Below are positions 28,098 to 35,621 of a stretch of 64,000 nucleotides of DNA, in pieces (within the stretch, counting starts at the first letter, position 1; each line of letters opens with the position of its first letter). Under the pieces are notes generated by a model. The model saw only the letters and a list, made by a program, of their open reading frames with translations. It was not told where the DNA came from and did no database searches. The position numbers and the translations under genes are program-made. Origin of the DNA: Polyangium sp. 15x6 (lineage in GTDB: Bacteria; Myxococcota_A; Polyangia; Polyangiales; Polyangiaceae); the NCBI RefSeq assembly GCF_029960785.1, contig NZ_JASBQE010000008.1, positions 152,291 to 216,290 on the forward strand, in the 5' to 3' direction.

Positions 28098-28610
28098 TCA
28101 GATCGGCGGACATGCGCGTCCGCGGACCTCGCCGAGCGCCGAAGCGAGCTTCTCCCGCGTCTGGACCCCGACCATCCGCAAGACCTCCGCGCCCTGCGCG
28201 TCGATCCCGACGAATGTCGGTAATGCCCGGACTTCGTAACGCTCCGCGAGCGCCTCGCCCTCGGGCTCGTCGATGCTCACGTGCACGAGCGATCCGTCTG
28301 CCTCGGCGAGGCACCGCCGCTCGACTTGGTCCACGATGGGCGCCATCCGCGCGCAAGCAGCGCAAGAAGCGCTCGTGAATTCAAGGAGCCTCGGCTGTCC
28401 GCCGGTAGAGAGGCCACCGCCGCCACGCCGCCCAGAGCCGCTCGGCATGGCGCATGTCGTCGCGGAGCCCGTTGCGCAAGGGACAGCCGAAGCCGCACCT
28501 CGATTTGCATCCGACCGATCCAGGAAAACTCCAAGTGCGACCGTCAACGTGACGAGCGATGCGATTGCAGTCGCCGCGACTCGACCCCGGTTCGATGACC
28601 TCGGAAACAT
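28098..28610 (-). CDS. Membrane-anchored thioredoxin-like protein
   Basis: 170 residues. An N-terminal membrane helix or uncleaved signal (residues ~11-30) is followed by a Cys-containing linker and a thioredoxin fold with the redox site SCAAC (C83, C86) and the cis-proline loop LPTFVG. It should reduce or oxidise thiols on the outer side of the inner membrane. GAGGAG precedes ATG 28610, 33 bases after the anti-sigma gene. Linkage with a sigma/anti-sigma pair and a DoxDA-like oxidoreductase suggests a thiol or sulfur stress response. Confidence 0.88.
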   Translation of the reverse strand: MFPRSSNRGRVAATAIASLVTLTVALGVFLDRSDANRGAASAVPCATGSATTCAMPSGSGRRGGGGLSTGGQPRLLEFTSASCAACARMAPIVDQVERRCLAEADGSLVHVSIDEPEGEALAERYEVRALPTFVGIDAQGAEVLRMVGVQTREKLASALGEVRGRACPPI

Positions 28611-28643
28611 CTCCTCACCTTTCCTTCAGGAAACAAGCCGCGT

Positions 28644-29375
28644 TCACGGAGCTTCGAGCGCCGCGGCGAGCGTCTTTTCGCTCGTCTCGGCGACAGCCAG
28701 CATGGGTTGCCGCGCGGTCTTCGCGCAAATCCGATTGCGGAGCGGCGCACGCGCGCAGCGAACCTCGCCTCGCGAGAGCGATTCGGCCGCCAACGCGGCG
28801 CTCGATCCCGGCCTCGGCACGAATACGGTGACCGGTTTGTCGTCCTGCATGTACATGAGCGCTGCCGTCCGATCGCCCTCGAGCTGGCAAAGGCGCGCCC
28901 CGAGCAGTTTCGCCCCGGGCATGGAGGGCACCTCCACCGCATACCCGAGCCTCTGCTCCAGCCACCGAGCGATGACCGCGGGATCGGACGAATCGAGCTC
29001 GCACGGTTTTTCTCTGGCGAATCCTCGCAGGTGGTGGCTCACGAGCTCGTCCGCCATCGCCTGCGCGATGCCGCCACGCGAAAGCAAGAGCGCCGCCCCC
29101 ATACCAAACGACGCCGCCGCGAGCAACGCGACGAGCGCGAGCCGACGCCGAGGACGCGCGGGCTCATCGAGCGATTTCGTTTGGTGCACGGCGCGCGCGG
29201 GCACGTCGGCTCTGGCCGAGCGTCGCAACGATTGCCGCGTCTGCGCGAGGAAATCAGCCGTCCCGCGGCAAACGGCACACGATGCCAGGTGCGCCTCGAT
29301 TCGCCCCGCTTCCACGGGGTTCACCTCCCCGTCGTGCCATGCCGAGACATTGTCGAATTCGTCACATCTTGCCAT
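28644..29375 (-). CDS. Zinc-binding anti-sigma factor, single-pass
   Basis: 243 residues. The N-terminal anti-sigma domain has the ZAS zinc motif H29-x3-C33-x2-C36, one membrane helix at about residues 100-120 (LALVALLAAASFGMGAALLL), and a periplasmic C-terminal domain with an ECxLD-type Cys region. ZAS factors hold an ECF sigma inactive until thiol oxidation or proteolysis releases it. The ATG at 29375 lies 14 bases inside the end of the sigma gene, so the two are translationally coupled. The upstream open frame to 29555 is only a shadow of the sigma gene. Confidence 0.9.
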   Translation of the reverse strand: MARCDEFDNVSAWHDGEVNPVEAGRIEAHLASCAVCRGTADFLAQTRQSLRRSARADVPARAVHQTKSLDEPARPRRRLALVALLAAASFGMGAALLLSRGGIAQAMADELVSHHLRGFAREKPCELDSSDPAVIARWLEQRLGYAVEVPSMPGAKLLGARLCQLEGDRTAALMYMQDDKPVTVFVPRPGSSAALAAESLSRGEVRCARAPLRNRICAKTARQPMLAVAETSEKTLAAALEAP

Positions 29376-29895
29376 GATGCACCGCACTCTCTGGATTCGC
29401 CTCGGATAGCCCCTCGAATAGCGCTGCCCGCGCCCGCGCGAGGCGCGAACGCACCGTGCCCACGGGAGAGCCTTGCACCGACGCGATTTCCTCGTACGAA
29501 AGCTCCTCCACCTCGCGCAAGAGCAGCGCTTCCTTCCATTCGGGCGGCATCGCATCGAGGGCGTGCGTCACCCGGTCGTCGAACGAGCGGCGCAGGATCT
29601 CCTCCTCGAGATCCTCGCTCGGCTCCGGCGCCTCTCTGCCCTTGCCTCCCTGGATCACCTCGAAGCGCCGCGCCGCCCCGCGAACACCATTCAAGAGCAC
29701 CGTGCGTTGCACCTGAAAAAGCCAGGCCCGCATTCGCTCCTCGTCCCGCAGATCACCTCGCTTCTCCATCGCCCGCACCACGGTCGATTGCACGAGATCC
29801 TCGGCGTCCGTCTCCGAGCGGGTCATCTTCCTTGCCATCCGGAAGAGCGCAGGCAGTTCGGCGACGAGACGTTCGACGAAGGACCGACCCGCCAC
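29362..29895 (-). CDS. ECF RNA polymerase sigma factor
   Basis: 177 residues with region 2 (DAEDLVQSTVVRAME, then MRAWLFQVQRTV) and region 4 (MPPEWKEALLLREVEELSYEEIA, then GTVRSRLARARAAL). It should direct RNA polymerase to stress promoters, probably including its own operon. GTG at 29895 is preferred: AGGGAG lies correctly upstream and it begins just after the DoxDA stop; the ATG at 29943 would overlap DoxDA by 44 bases. Its cognate anti-sigma follows with overlap. Confidence 0.93.
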   Translation of the reverse strand: MAGRSFVERLVAELPALFRMARKMTRSETDAEDLVQSTVVRAMEKRGDLRDEERMRAWLFQVQRTVLLNGVRGAARRFEVIQGGKGREAPEPSEDLEEEILRRSFDDRVTHALDAMPPEWKEALLLREVEELSYEEIASVQGSPVGTVRSRLARARAALFEGLSEANPESAVHHGKM

Positions 29896-29899
29896 GCTC

Positions 29900-30955
29900 T
29901 CACTCCCTCGTGACCAGCCGCGGTGCGATTTCGAGCCCAGCATCCCACGCGGCGCCGCTCACATCCGAAACCCGCACGCGGTAACGCCCCGGCGATGGCA
30001 CCTCCGGCGGGATCGACAAAACGACGTCCGCGACGCTCCCGAGCGGTAGAACGAGCCCATGGGGTCCGGGGCGAACCTTCACGAGATAATGGTTCGTGAT
30101 CGCGCTCGCCGGCAGCGAAGCCAAGGCCCGCGCGTCCCAGCCATGCACCGGTTTCCCGGCTTCGTCGAGGATCGCGATATCCACGATGAACGCGCCATAC
30201 GTGTCCGGCCCTCCGTCGCGGGCGAGCTTCAGCCGTAGCGCGCCCGCTCCATCCAGCTCCGCGGCCGAAATCGTCACGTGCGGCCGCACCGAGTGATTGT
30301 GCAGCTTGCCCCAGACTCCGCCGAAGAAAATCTGGTTGGTCGCGAGCGTGAGCGCGAGCGTCGCTCCTGCGAGGGCAATCCCGCCGCGGCGGACGATCCC
30401 CGGGCGAAGCGGCAGCGACCCCGAGGCGAGGAGCGCAAAGGCGCGGCTCTCACGAAGCCGTGGAAAACGCGAGGTGAGGGCGGCATCGAGCCCAAAACGT
30501 CCGGCGCCCCCGAAAATGACGGAAATTCCACCCGCTATCCCCAGCACACCGATTTGCCACTCGTCGAGGCACGTCGACCCGATCCACCCCGCGCCGAGCA
30601 GGATGCCCCCCGACAACATCACGACGCCCGCGGCCGCGGCGCGCGTGAGGAGCCCGAGCATCAGCCCCAGCCCCGCCGCCCCTTCGAGCACGGTGAAGAC
30701 CACGAGGAAGGGGTGTAGCACCTCGGGGTGCCGCACCAGCCAATCGAGGAGCCCACGCACGCCGATCGCGTGCGGCAGGAAGTGGTTGAACTTCTCCCCG
30801 ACGTACCCCGCCGCATCGGGCACCATCTTTTCCGGTTCGAGCACGAAGCGCCGCCAAAGCGCGGAGAAGAAGAGCCACCCGGTCACGAGGCGGAGCGAGA
30901 GGAGCGCGAGGGTCGAGTCCTGCGTGGACGAGCCCGAGGAAGGAGCTTCTTGCAT
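29900..30955 (-). CDS. DoxDA-type thiosulfate:quinone oxidoreductase fusion
   Basis: About 351 residues. The first ~180 contain four to five membrane helices (LVTGWLFFSALWRR, VLEGAAGLGLMLGLLTRA) like the DoxD subunit. After another helix near 205-225, the C-terminal ~130 residues resemble periplasmic DoxA (TYGAFIVDIAILDEAGKPV, NHYLVKVRPGPHGLVLPLG). In Acidianus these are separate subunits of thiosulfate:quinone oxidoreductase, and fusions are known in bacteria. It is placed directly before the ECF sigma gene. The ATG at 30955 lacks a good ribosome site; a TTG at 30988 is an alternative. Confidence 0.75.
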   Translation of the reverse strand: MQEAPSSGSSTQDSTLALLSLRLVTGWLFFSALWRRFVLEPEKMVPDAAGYVGEKFNHFLPHAIGVRGLLDWLVRHPEVLHPFLVVFTVLEGAAGLGLMLGLLTRAAAAGVVMLSGGILLGAGWIGSTCLDEWQIGVLGIAGGISVIFGGAGRFGLDAALTSRFPRLRESRAFALLASGSLPLRPGIVRRGGIALAGATLALTLATNQIFFGGVWGKLHNHSVRPHVTISAAELDGAGALRLKLARDGGPDTYGAFIVDIAILDEAGKPVHGWDARALASLPASAITNHYLVKVRPGPHGLVLPLGSVADVVLSIPPEVPSPGRYRVRVSDVSGAAWDAGLEIAPRLVTRE

Positions 30956-31027
30956 GCCGCGGAGGAGGACACGACGAGCGACCAACAAAGTTCCCGGGCG
31001 GTCCTGTGCTCGACCAGAATGTTGTCG

Positions 31028-31984
31028 TCAGGCAATCTCGCGGTCGCTTCGACCCCTGCCGGAGCGGGCGACCTGCCGACGTAGAACGCGCCAGTGCACC
31101 CACGAAACCGCCACGACGAACGCGGTTCCAAGGAACACGAGCGGGTCGCCGGTCTGCATGAATTCGCGCGCGTTCCAGCCGATCACCGCAACCCCCAGCG
31201 CGATGAACCAGCGGGGATCCGCGAGCCCGGAGACGGTGCAAGCGACGAGCAGAAGGGCCGCGACCGCGGCCGCGCTCCGGTCGACCGTGCCGGGCACGAG
31301 GTGCCAGGTCGTCGTCGCGAACCAAGCCGCGAGGCGAAAGGTCGCCGTCGCGAACGACGCCAGCGCAAGCCCGACGAGCGCCGGCCGCACCGCGAGCGCG
31401 CGCTCGGTCTTCCTCGCGGCGACCGTGAACGCAGCGACGAGGAAGGGGATGGCGCCCGGAACCGCCATGCCGAGAGCCCACCGGATGCCGATGGGTCCCG
31501 GGTAGCGGAGCGTCCCGAGGAGGCCGATGGCGCCGAGGGTGATGGCTCCCGCCCAGATGAGCACGCGCCGCTGCTGCAGCATCGCGACCGCGAGGAGCAC
31601 GTACGCCGCGAACTCGAGCGCGAGCGGGCCGGCGTAGAGCGCGAGCTCCTCGGACGGCACACCGGCGGCGCTGTTGCCTGGAAGCCAGCGCAGGAACCAC
31701 CCGAAGCGAAGCAGGAGGGTGCCGACGCGAACGCTGGCGAGGAGGGTCGCTCCGAGCACGATGCCCTGTGCGAGCACGACACGGAACGGTTGGTTTGCGG
31801 GCGTCGTCGCGTGGGCACGAATCGCCGACAGGACGAGATCCAACACGTCTCGCGGGTGGGGCCAGGACTGCTCGGCCCTGCAAGTCTCGAGCGTGGTACG
31901 GACGAGATCTTCCTCCCACCGCGCTCGAAACGACGTAGGAAAGAGGGAGATGAGCGCGCGGACGCGACGTTCGAGGGGGCTCAT
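31028..31984 (-). CDS. Polytopic membrane protein coupled to PadR regulator
   Basis: 318 residues. A cytoplasmic N-terminal segment (LFPTSFRARWEEDLVRTTLE) resembles the start of proteins usually encoded beside PadR regulators (DUF1700/permease-associated type), then about eight hydrophobic helices. Function unknown. The ATG overlaps the padR stop (ATGA), so the two are translationally coupled and probably co-regulated. Confidence 0.85.
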   Translation of the reverse strand: MSPLERRVRALISLFPTSFRARWEEDLVRTTLETCRAEQSWPHPRDVLDLVLSAIRAHATTPANQPFRVVLAQGIVLGATLLASVRVGTLLLRFGWFLRWLPGNSAAGVPSEELALYAGPLALEFAAYVLLAVAMLQQRRVLIWAGAITLGAIGLLGTLRYPGPIGIRWALGMAVPGAIPFLVAAFTVAARKTERALAVRPALVGLALASFATATFRLAAWFATTTWHLVPGTVDRSAAAVAALLLVACTVSGLADPRWFIALGVAVIGWNAREFMQTGDPLVFLGTAFVVAVSWVHWRVLRRQVARSGRGRSDREIA

Positions 31985-32286
31985 CGGTGCGCGAGCCTTC
32001 GCTTGGCGAGCCCCACGAGGGCCTCCCGCCGTTCGGTTTCTTCGACGAGGATGCTCCGCCCGCGCCGCGTCAGGCGGTAATAACGTCGCGGCCGCCCCTC
32101 CTCGATTTCCTCGCGATCGAGCTCGACGTGACCGGCTTCTTCCAGTCGCTCGAGTGCTCCGTACAAAGTCCCGGGGCCGAGCCGGATCGTTCCGCGGCTC
32201 AACTCACTGGCCTCGAGAAGGATGCCGTAGCCATGGCGAGGCCGATCCGAAAGCGCGAGGAGGATCAGGTACGTGGGGTCCTGCAT
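31981..32286 (-). CDS. PadR-family transcriptional regulator
   Basis: 101 residues, a compact PadR: winged helix with YLILLALSDRPRHGYGI, LGPGTLYGALERLEEAGHVE and the wing RPRRYYRLTRRG, and a short C-terminal dimer helix (subfamily s2 length). It probably represses its own operon, since operator-like repeats lie 15-51 bases upstream of its start. First gene of a seven-gene same-strand group down to 27229. Confidence 0.95.
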   Translation of the reverse strand: MQDPTYLILLALSDRPRHGYGILLEASELSRGTIRLGPGTLYGALERLEEAGHVELDREEIEEGRPRRYYRLTRRGRSILVEETERREALVGLAKRRLAHR

Positions 32287-32300
32287 CGGTACCCGACCAA

Positions 32301-32337
32301 CATATCGCCTCAGGATATATCGGTCAACGATATATCG
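32301..32337. promoter_or_regulatory. Operator-like ATATATCG repeats upstream of padR
   Basis: Three related AT-rich elements in an otherwise GC-rich region: CATATCG at 32301-32307, GATATATCG at 32314-32322 and the perfect palindrome CGATATATCG at 32328-32337. They lie just upstream of the padR start and are a likely autoregulatory binding site. Confidence 0.6.
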
Positions 32338-32371
32338 AGCCCTGGCGGTCCGAGATCTCGGCGTCGCGCGT

Positions 32372-32773
32372 CTACGTGGACGGAGGATGCTCGCTCTCCG
32401 CTATCTTGGCCTCGAGTCGCGCCAGGGCTTGCTCCAGGTTCGTGCGCTGCGAGCGACTCTCGATTCCATACTCGTAGAAGCCGTCGTCTCCGCCCAGTTG
32501 CTCCGGGTAGCGCGAGCGGAGCCACGCACGCAATCGTTCGCTCACCGAGGGGTGCATGAGGTCGAGCCGCACGCACATGCCCGGTGAGATCCAGCTCCCT
32601 CTGTACACGCCGTCATGGGGTGGTGCATTCGGGATGAGCGGGGGCTTGGGCGCCGCCTGTTCGTAACGGTGCGGGACCCAGCCGACCTCCCAGATCGGGC
32701 GCGCCGGAACCGCATCGATCGCGTCAGCGAACGGCAGCAACGCGGGCGAGAGCCTGGAGGGGGAAATGGACAT
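32372..32773 (-). CDS. Hypothetical protein, ~133 residues
   Basis: A plausible small protein: Pro-rich N-terminus, central block WISPGMCVRLDLMHPS, then a helical end (RLRAWLRSRYPEQLGGD, LEQALARLEAKIAESE). No family recognised. ATG 32773 is a guess, since no good ribosome site is seen; the frame is open far upstream, but that part reads as non-coding. It is same-strand and 86 bases upstream of padR. Confidence 0.5.
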   Translation of the reverse strand: MSISPSRLSPALLPFADAIDAVPARPIWEVGWVPHRYEQAAPKPPLIPNAPPHDGVYRGSWISPGMCVRLDLMHPSVSERLRAWLRSRYPEQLGGDDGFYEYGIESRSQRTNLEQALARLEAKIAESEHPPST

Positions 32774-32912
32774 CGGGTGCGAATACCACGCCCTTACGCG
32801 CACGTCGACGCCGGTCGGCGGCAACTTTTTCGTCGCCCCGCTCGTCGGTGGCGCGGTGATGGGCGGATCGTTTTGATTCGTCACGCAGGCAAGGACACGA
32901 GCCCGGTGCGCC

Positions 32913-33206
32913 TCACCGGGGCTTTGCCATCTCGTCGGCGAAGGGGCAGGTCTTGATGCCCTGAGCTTCGACTTCCTTGCGAAATACCTCGGGCCGACTC
33001 CCCGGGGCGAGGACGCCCATTTGCTTCGCCAGGTCCTTCGCCTGATCAGTCTGAAGCTGCGCCGAGATCCACTCGGCCAGGATCCGCGGCCTGTCCTCCG
33101 CGGAGGCCGTCGCGGCCCCCGGAGCGCGCGAGGGCGCATTGCACCAGGCCTCGAGGTCCGATTTATAGGACGGCTTGTAGCGCCGGCTGGCGTCGCTTGC
33201 CTTGTC
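32913..33206 (-). pseudogene. 5'-truncated gene fragment lacking a start codon
   Basis: A 97-codon open frame between two stop codons with no usable start. It reads as the C-terminal part of a real protein: KSDLEAWCNAPSRAP, then RILAEWISAQLQTDQAKDLA, ending GIKTCPFADEMAKPR. The style (CNAP ... CPFAD) resembles small periplasmic or lipoprotein tails from myxobacteria. The upstream half seems to be lost at a junction near 33207. Confidence 0.5.
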
Positions 33207-33305
33207 TCATGGATTGAGGCTGGAGGCAATGGCAAAGAGCGGATTGGTTCGTCGCGGGAGTCGCGGGAGAACCCACGCCCTCGCTGAAATTCCTTCACCC
33301 CCAAC

Positions 33306-33333
33306 CCCTCGCCCGTCCCGGGAGAGGCGAGGG
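33306..33333. terminator. Hairpin downstream of the four-helix-bundle fragment
   Basis: Stem CCCTCGCC/GGCGAGGG with a 12-base loop, nested inside a larger GGAGAACCC/GGGTTCTCC pairing. Likely the terminator of the truncated gene at 33343-33552. Confidence 0.5.
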
Positions 33334-33342
33334 AGGGTTCTC

Positions 33343-33552
33343 CTATGATGCGCGGCGGTAGACGAGGCGGCTCAGTGTGGCGATGACGTGGTTCATGCGA
33401 TCGAGCGTGCTGGGATTGACGTTTTCGATGAGCCGCATGGCTTGGGCGACCTGAACGCACGCCAGCACCTCACGGGCGGATCCGAGGGCAGTGGAGTAGC
33501 GCTGCCGTTTGTGCCCCTGGAGGCTGCCCATGCCTTCGGCAATGTTAACCTT
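33343..33552 (-). pseudogene. C-terminal half of a four-helix-bundle (23S rRNA IVP-type) protein gene
   Basis: The open frame begins right after a TGA and reads NIAEGMGS, RYSTALGSAREVLACVQVAQAM and LDRMNHVIATLSRLVYRR. This matches helices 3-4 of the four-helix-bundle family (TIGR02436-like) that is abundant in myxobacteria. Helices 1-2 are missing; the break is exactly at the conserved NxAEGxGS turn. A complementary N-terminal half of a different family member lies at 39949-40158. Confidence 0.75.
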
Positions 33553-33592
33553 TCACCAAACGGCGACACGGCCCGTGGTGCTGGAAGGAACG

Positions 33593-33916
33593 GTGAAGTT
33601 GCCCACGCGACCAACGCCCGCGGGTGCAGCGGAGGCGTGGGCGGAGGCTGAAAACGCGAAGGGGCACGTGTGTGCCTGCGGGTGCGGGGGTCGGGTCGTG
33701 GTGAAACCGTGGCACCACTGCGTCGGGATCCCGCGGTTCATCCGGTGGCATCAGCCGGATGTGTCTACAGCCTGGGCGGAGGCTGAGAACGCGAAGGGGC
33801 GGCGCGTGTGCGCTTGCGGGTGCGCCAAGCCGATCCGGGTGCTCCCGCGGCATCATCGGCCTGGCGTAGGGATACCGCGGTATCTGCGGGGGCACTACGA
33901 CCGGCGTCGTCGCTGA
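33593..33916 (+). CDS. Small protein with two CxCGC zinc-ribbon-like repeats
   Basis: About 107 residues made of two tandem ~40-residue units: AWAEAENAKG, then CACGC, HH or PRHH, and GIPRFIRWH / GIPRYLRGH. The Cys-Cys-Cys and His-His spacing suggests zinc binding, similar to small domains found with HNH endonucleases and phage genes. GGAAGGAA just before GTG 33593 supports the start. It lies at the junction where the truncated four-helix-bundle gene ends, so it may have arrived with a mobile element. Confidence 0.55.
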   Translation: MKLPTRPTPAGAAEAWAEAENAKGHVCACGCGGRVVVKPWHHCVGIPRFIRWHQPDVSTAWAEAENAKGRRVCACGCAKPIRVLPRHHRPGVGIPRYLRGHYDRRRR

Positions 33917-34595
33917 AAGGGTTGACCCAGCGTCAACGGTCCACCCCGACCCCTTCAGTACAGGGGTGGGTGAGGGACTGTTCTACCTGGCCCTGATATC
34001 GGGAACCGTCTGCTTCGGCTGGCAAATCCTCGTTGCGCTTCGCAGGGCGCACGGCGTGCGAATGGGGCGCGAGCGGCGGGGGATGGGCGGCTAACGCCCA
34101 GGGCCGGGGCGTACGGTCGAAGAAATGGCCGTAGGCCGCTTGACCCTCTAGCCGACTCATCTCGACCGCTTGGCAGTCCGCCGCGGGGTGTGCGACTCAG
34201 GCACCGTCCGTGCTACGCGAATTGGCCCGCGCGTCCCCCGCTGTCCGACGAGCTCCAGAGACCGATAAGGCGTCACCACTTTGACTCTGGACGTTTGTCC
34301 ACCACGGTTGCAGAAACCGGTCGTGGCGCTCGCCTCGCTCGCGGGGCTGCGGGCGAGTGGTGACCCACCGCCGCTCACGCGGAGCTCGGGCGGGGCCCCT
34401 CCGCGCCGCGCGTCGGCCTGCCTCCTCGCTCCCCGTGCGCCCGCCGGTGCCGGCGCGCGTACCCGTGCGGGATCACTCATCGCGAGGCACGTGTTGACGA
34501 TGAGCCGACCGATCAACGCCGCCACACGCTCGTCGCGCTCCGTCACCGTCATCGGGAAGAGAGAAATCTCCGTGAGATCGTGCTCGGGCAGCGAG
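33917..34595. other. No intact gene; degraded sequence
   Basis: About 680 bases of decayed sequence. On the minus strand, 34472-34558 encodes FPMTVTERDERVAALIGR and INTCLAMSD-like text that looks like a genuine protein scrap, but I cannot place it. A direct/inverted CCCCTTCAGTACAGGGG motif lies near 33949. No RNA gene seen. Confidence 0.4.
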
Positions 34596-34760
34596 GGCGG
34601 CAAGAGCTGGGCGGTGTGGGTCGTGCGACGGCGAACCGCCAGGGATCGCTTTCGCAGGGCCCCGATGCGCGAACAGCAACGCAGTCTTTCGCTGAAGCTG
34701 CGCGGTCACTACGGGTATTACGGCATTGCCGGCAACTCGGAGGCAATCGGGCGCTTCTAC
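34596..34760 (+). pseudogene. Group II intron reverse transcriptase/maturase, C-terminal scrap
   Basis: The frame reads VVRRRTARDRFRR, then LSLKLRGHYGYYGIAGNSEA and IGRF. The LRGHYxYYGIxGN block is the hallmark of the C-terminal end of group II intron-encoded proteins (LtrA family). The upstream RT domains are absent, a few residues between the two blocks are deleted, and no intron RNA domain V/VI was found nearby. Confidence 0.75.
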
Positions 34761-34805
34761 CCGGCAAGGCGCAGCTCGACCTCATCCACCTCGAAGACGA
34801 GGTGA

Positions 34806-35138
34806 AGATCGAGATCGACGGCTTCGGACGCGGCTCGACGGAAGCTCGAGGAAAAACGCGGCCCGCTCACGGATTCGCGCCTCCGGGCCGAGCATTCGGC
34901 CTGGAAGATGGTGCTCGACGCTCATGCCGTCGCAAAGGCCCTCGCGCGCGTCGAGCCCGATGTGGGGCACGCGTTCGCCTTCATGGGAGACGCGTTGACG
35001 AAACGAGGAAAGAAGGCCAAACCCGAGGCCGCTGATCAGCCGCCCCCGGCAGGGGAAGACACCGGCGCCGAGGCGGATTCGCATGAACCGAGCGGCGCCG
35101 TCGCCCGTCAGGCGGTTATCGGACTTCCGCGCCGCCGA
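34806..35138 (+). pseudogene. Fragment of an unrecognised protein
   Basis: Open frame following a TGA: RRKLEEKRGPLTDSRLRAEH, WKMVLDAHAVAKALARV, HAFAFMGDALTKRGKK. It looks like real coding sequence without a proper start, and it runs into the oppositely oriented gene at 35139. Likely another relic in this degraded zone. Confidence 0.35.
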
Positions 35139-35597
35139 TCAGGCGAATACGCGTTGCCGGAATGTGCGCTTTCGCCCCCGGGCGAGCCCGATGCCCACGC
35201 CAATCGCGACGATCGGTAGCGCGACCGCCAGCCATTTCGGCGCGCTCGCGATCCGGTTTTCGATCACGTCGACGCGATCGGCCATGAGCAGCATCATCCA
35301 CCGCCGCGCCTTGTGTTGCGGGACGGTGTACGCGAGGCGGCGGATCGCGCCGCTCAGGCCCTTGGGGGGCTGCGCGGTGCCGAAGGCCGGCGTGAGCGCA
35401 TCGATCTCCATTCGCTTGAGCACCGGCACCGTCGGCACTTGCCTCTCGGGCGTGGTCCAATGCGCGCCCCCGACCGGGCGGGGCGCCGTCTCCATCGGCA
35501 CGCCGGGCCGATCCTCGGGGCGATCGACGCCGCGATCCGGGACGCCGAGCGCGGTCGTGGAGCTGAATGGGGTCTGGGTGGTCTGCATCGTTGCCAT
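35139..35597 (-). CDS. Small membrane-anchored protein downstream of alcohol dehydrogenase
   Basis: 152 residues. A Pro/Thr-rich N-terminus, a mid segment KGLSGAIRRLAYTVPQHKARRW, and one membrane helix near the C-terminus (WLAVALPIVAIGVGIGLA) followed by basic residues. No family recognised. GGGAG lies upstream of ATG 35597. It starts 24 bases after the dehydrogenase gene, so they form an operon. Confidence 0.7.
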   Translation of the reverse strand: MATMQTTQTPFSSTTALGVPDRGVDRPEDRPGVPMETAPRPVGGAHWTTPERQVPTVPVLKRMEIDALTPAFGTAQPPKGLSGAIRRLAYTVPQHKARRWMMLLMADRVDVIENRIASAPKWLAVALPIVAIGVGIGLARGRKRTFRQRVFA

Positions 35598-35621
35598 GGC
35601 TCGTGTCTCCCTCGGGTGGCG

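Noticed and set aside
34596..34760. A functional group II intron
   Set aside because: Only the end of the maturase remains; no RT catalytic domain and no domain V/VI hairpin was seen.
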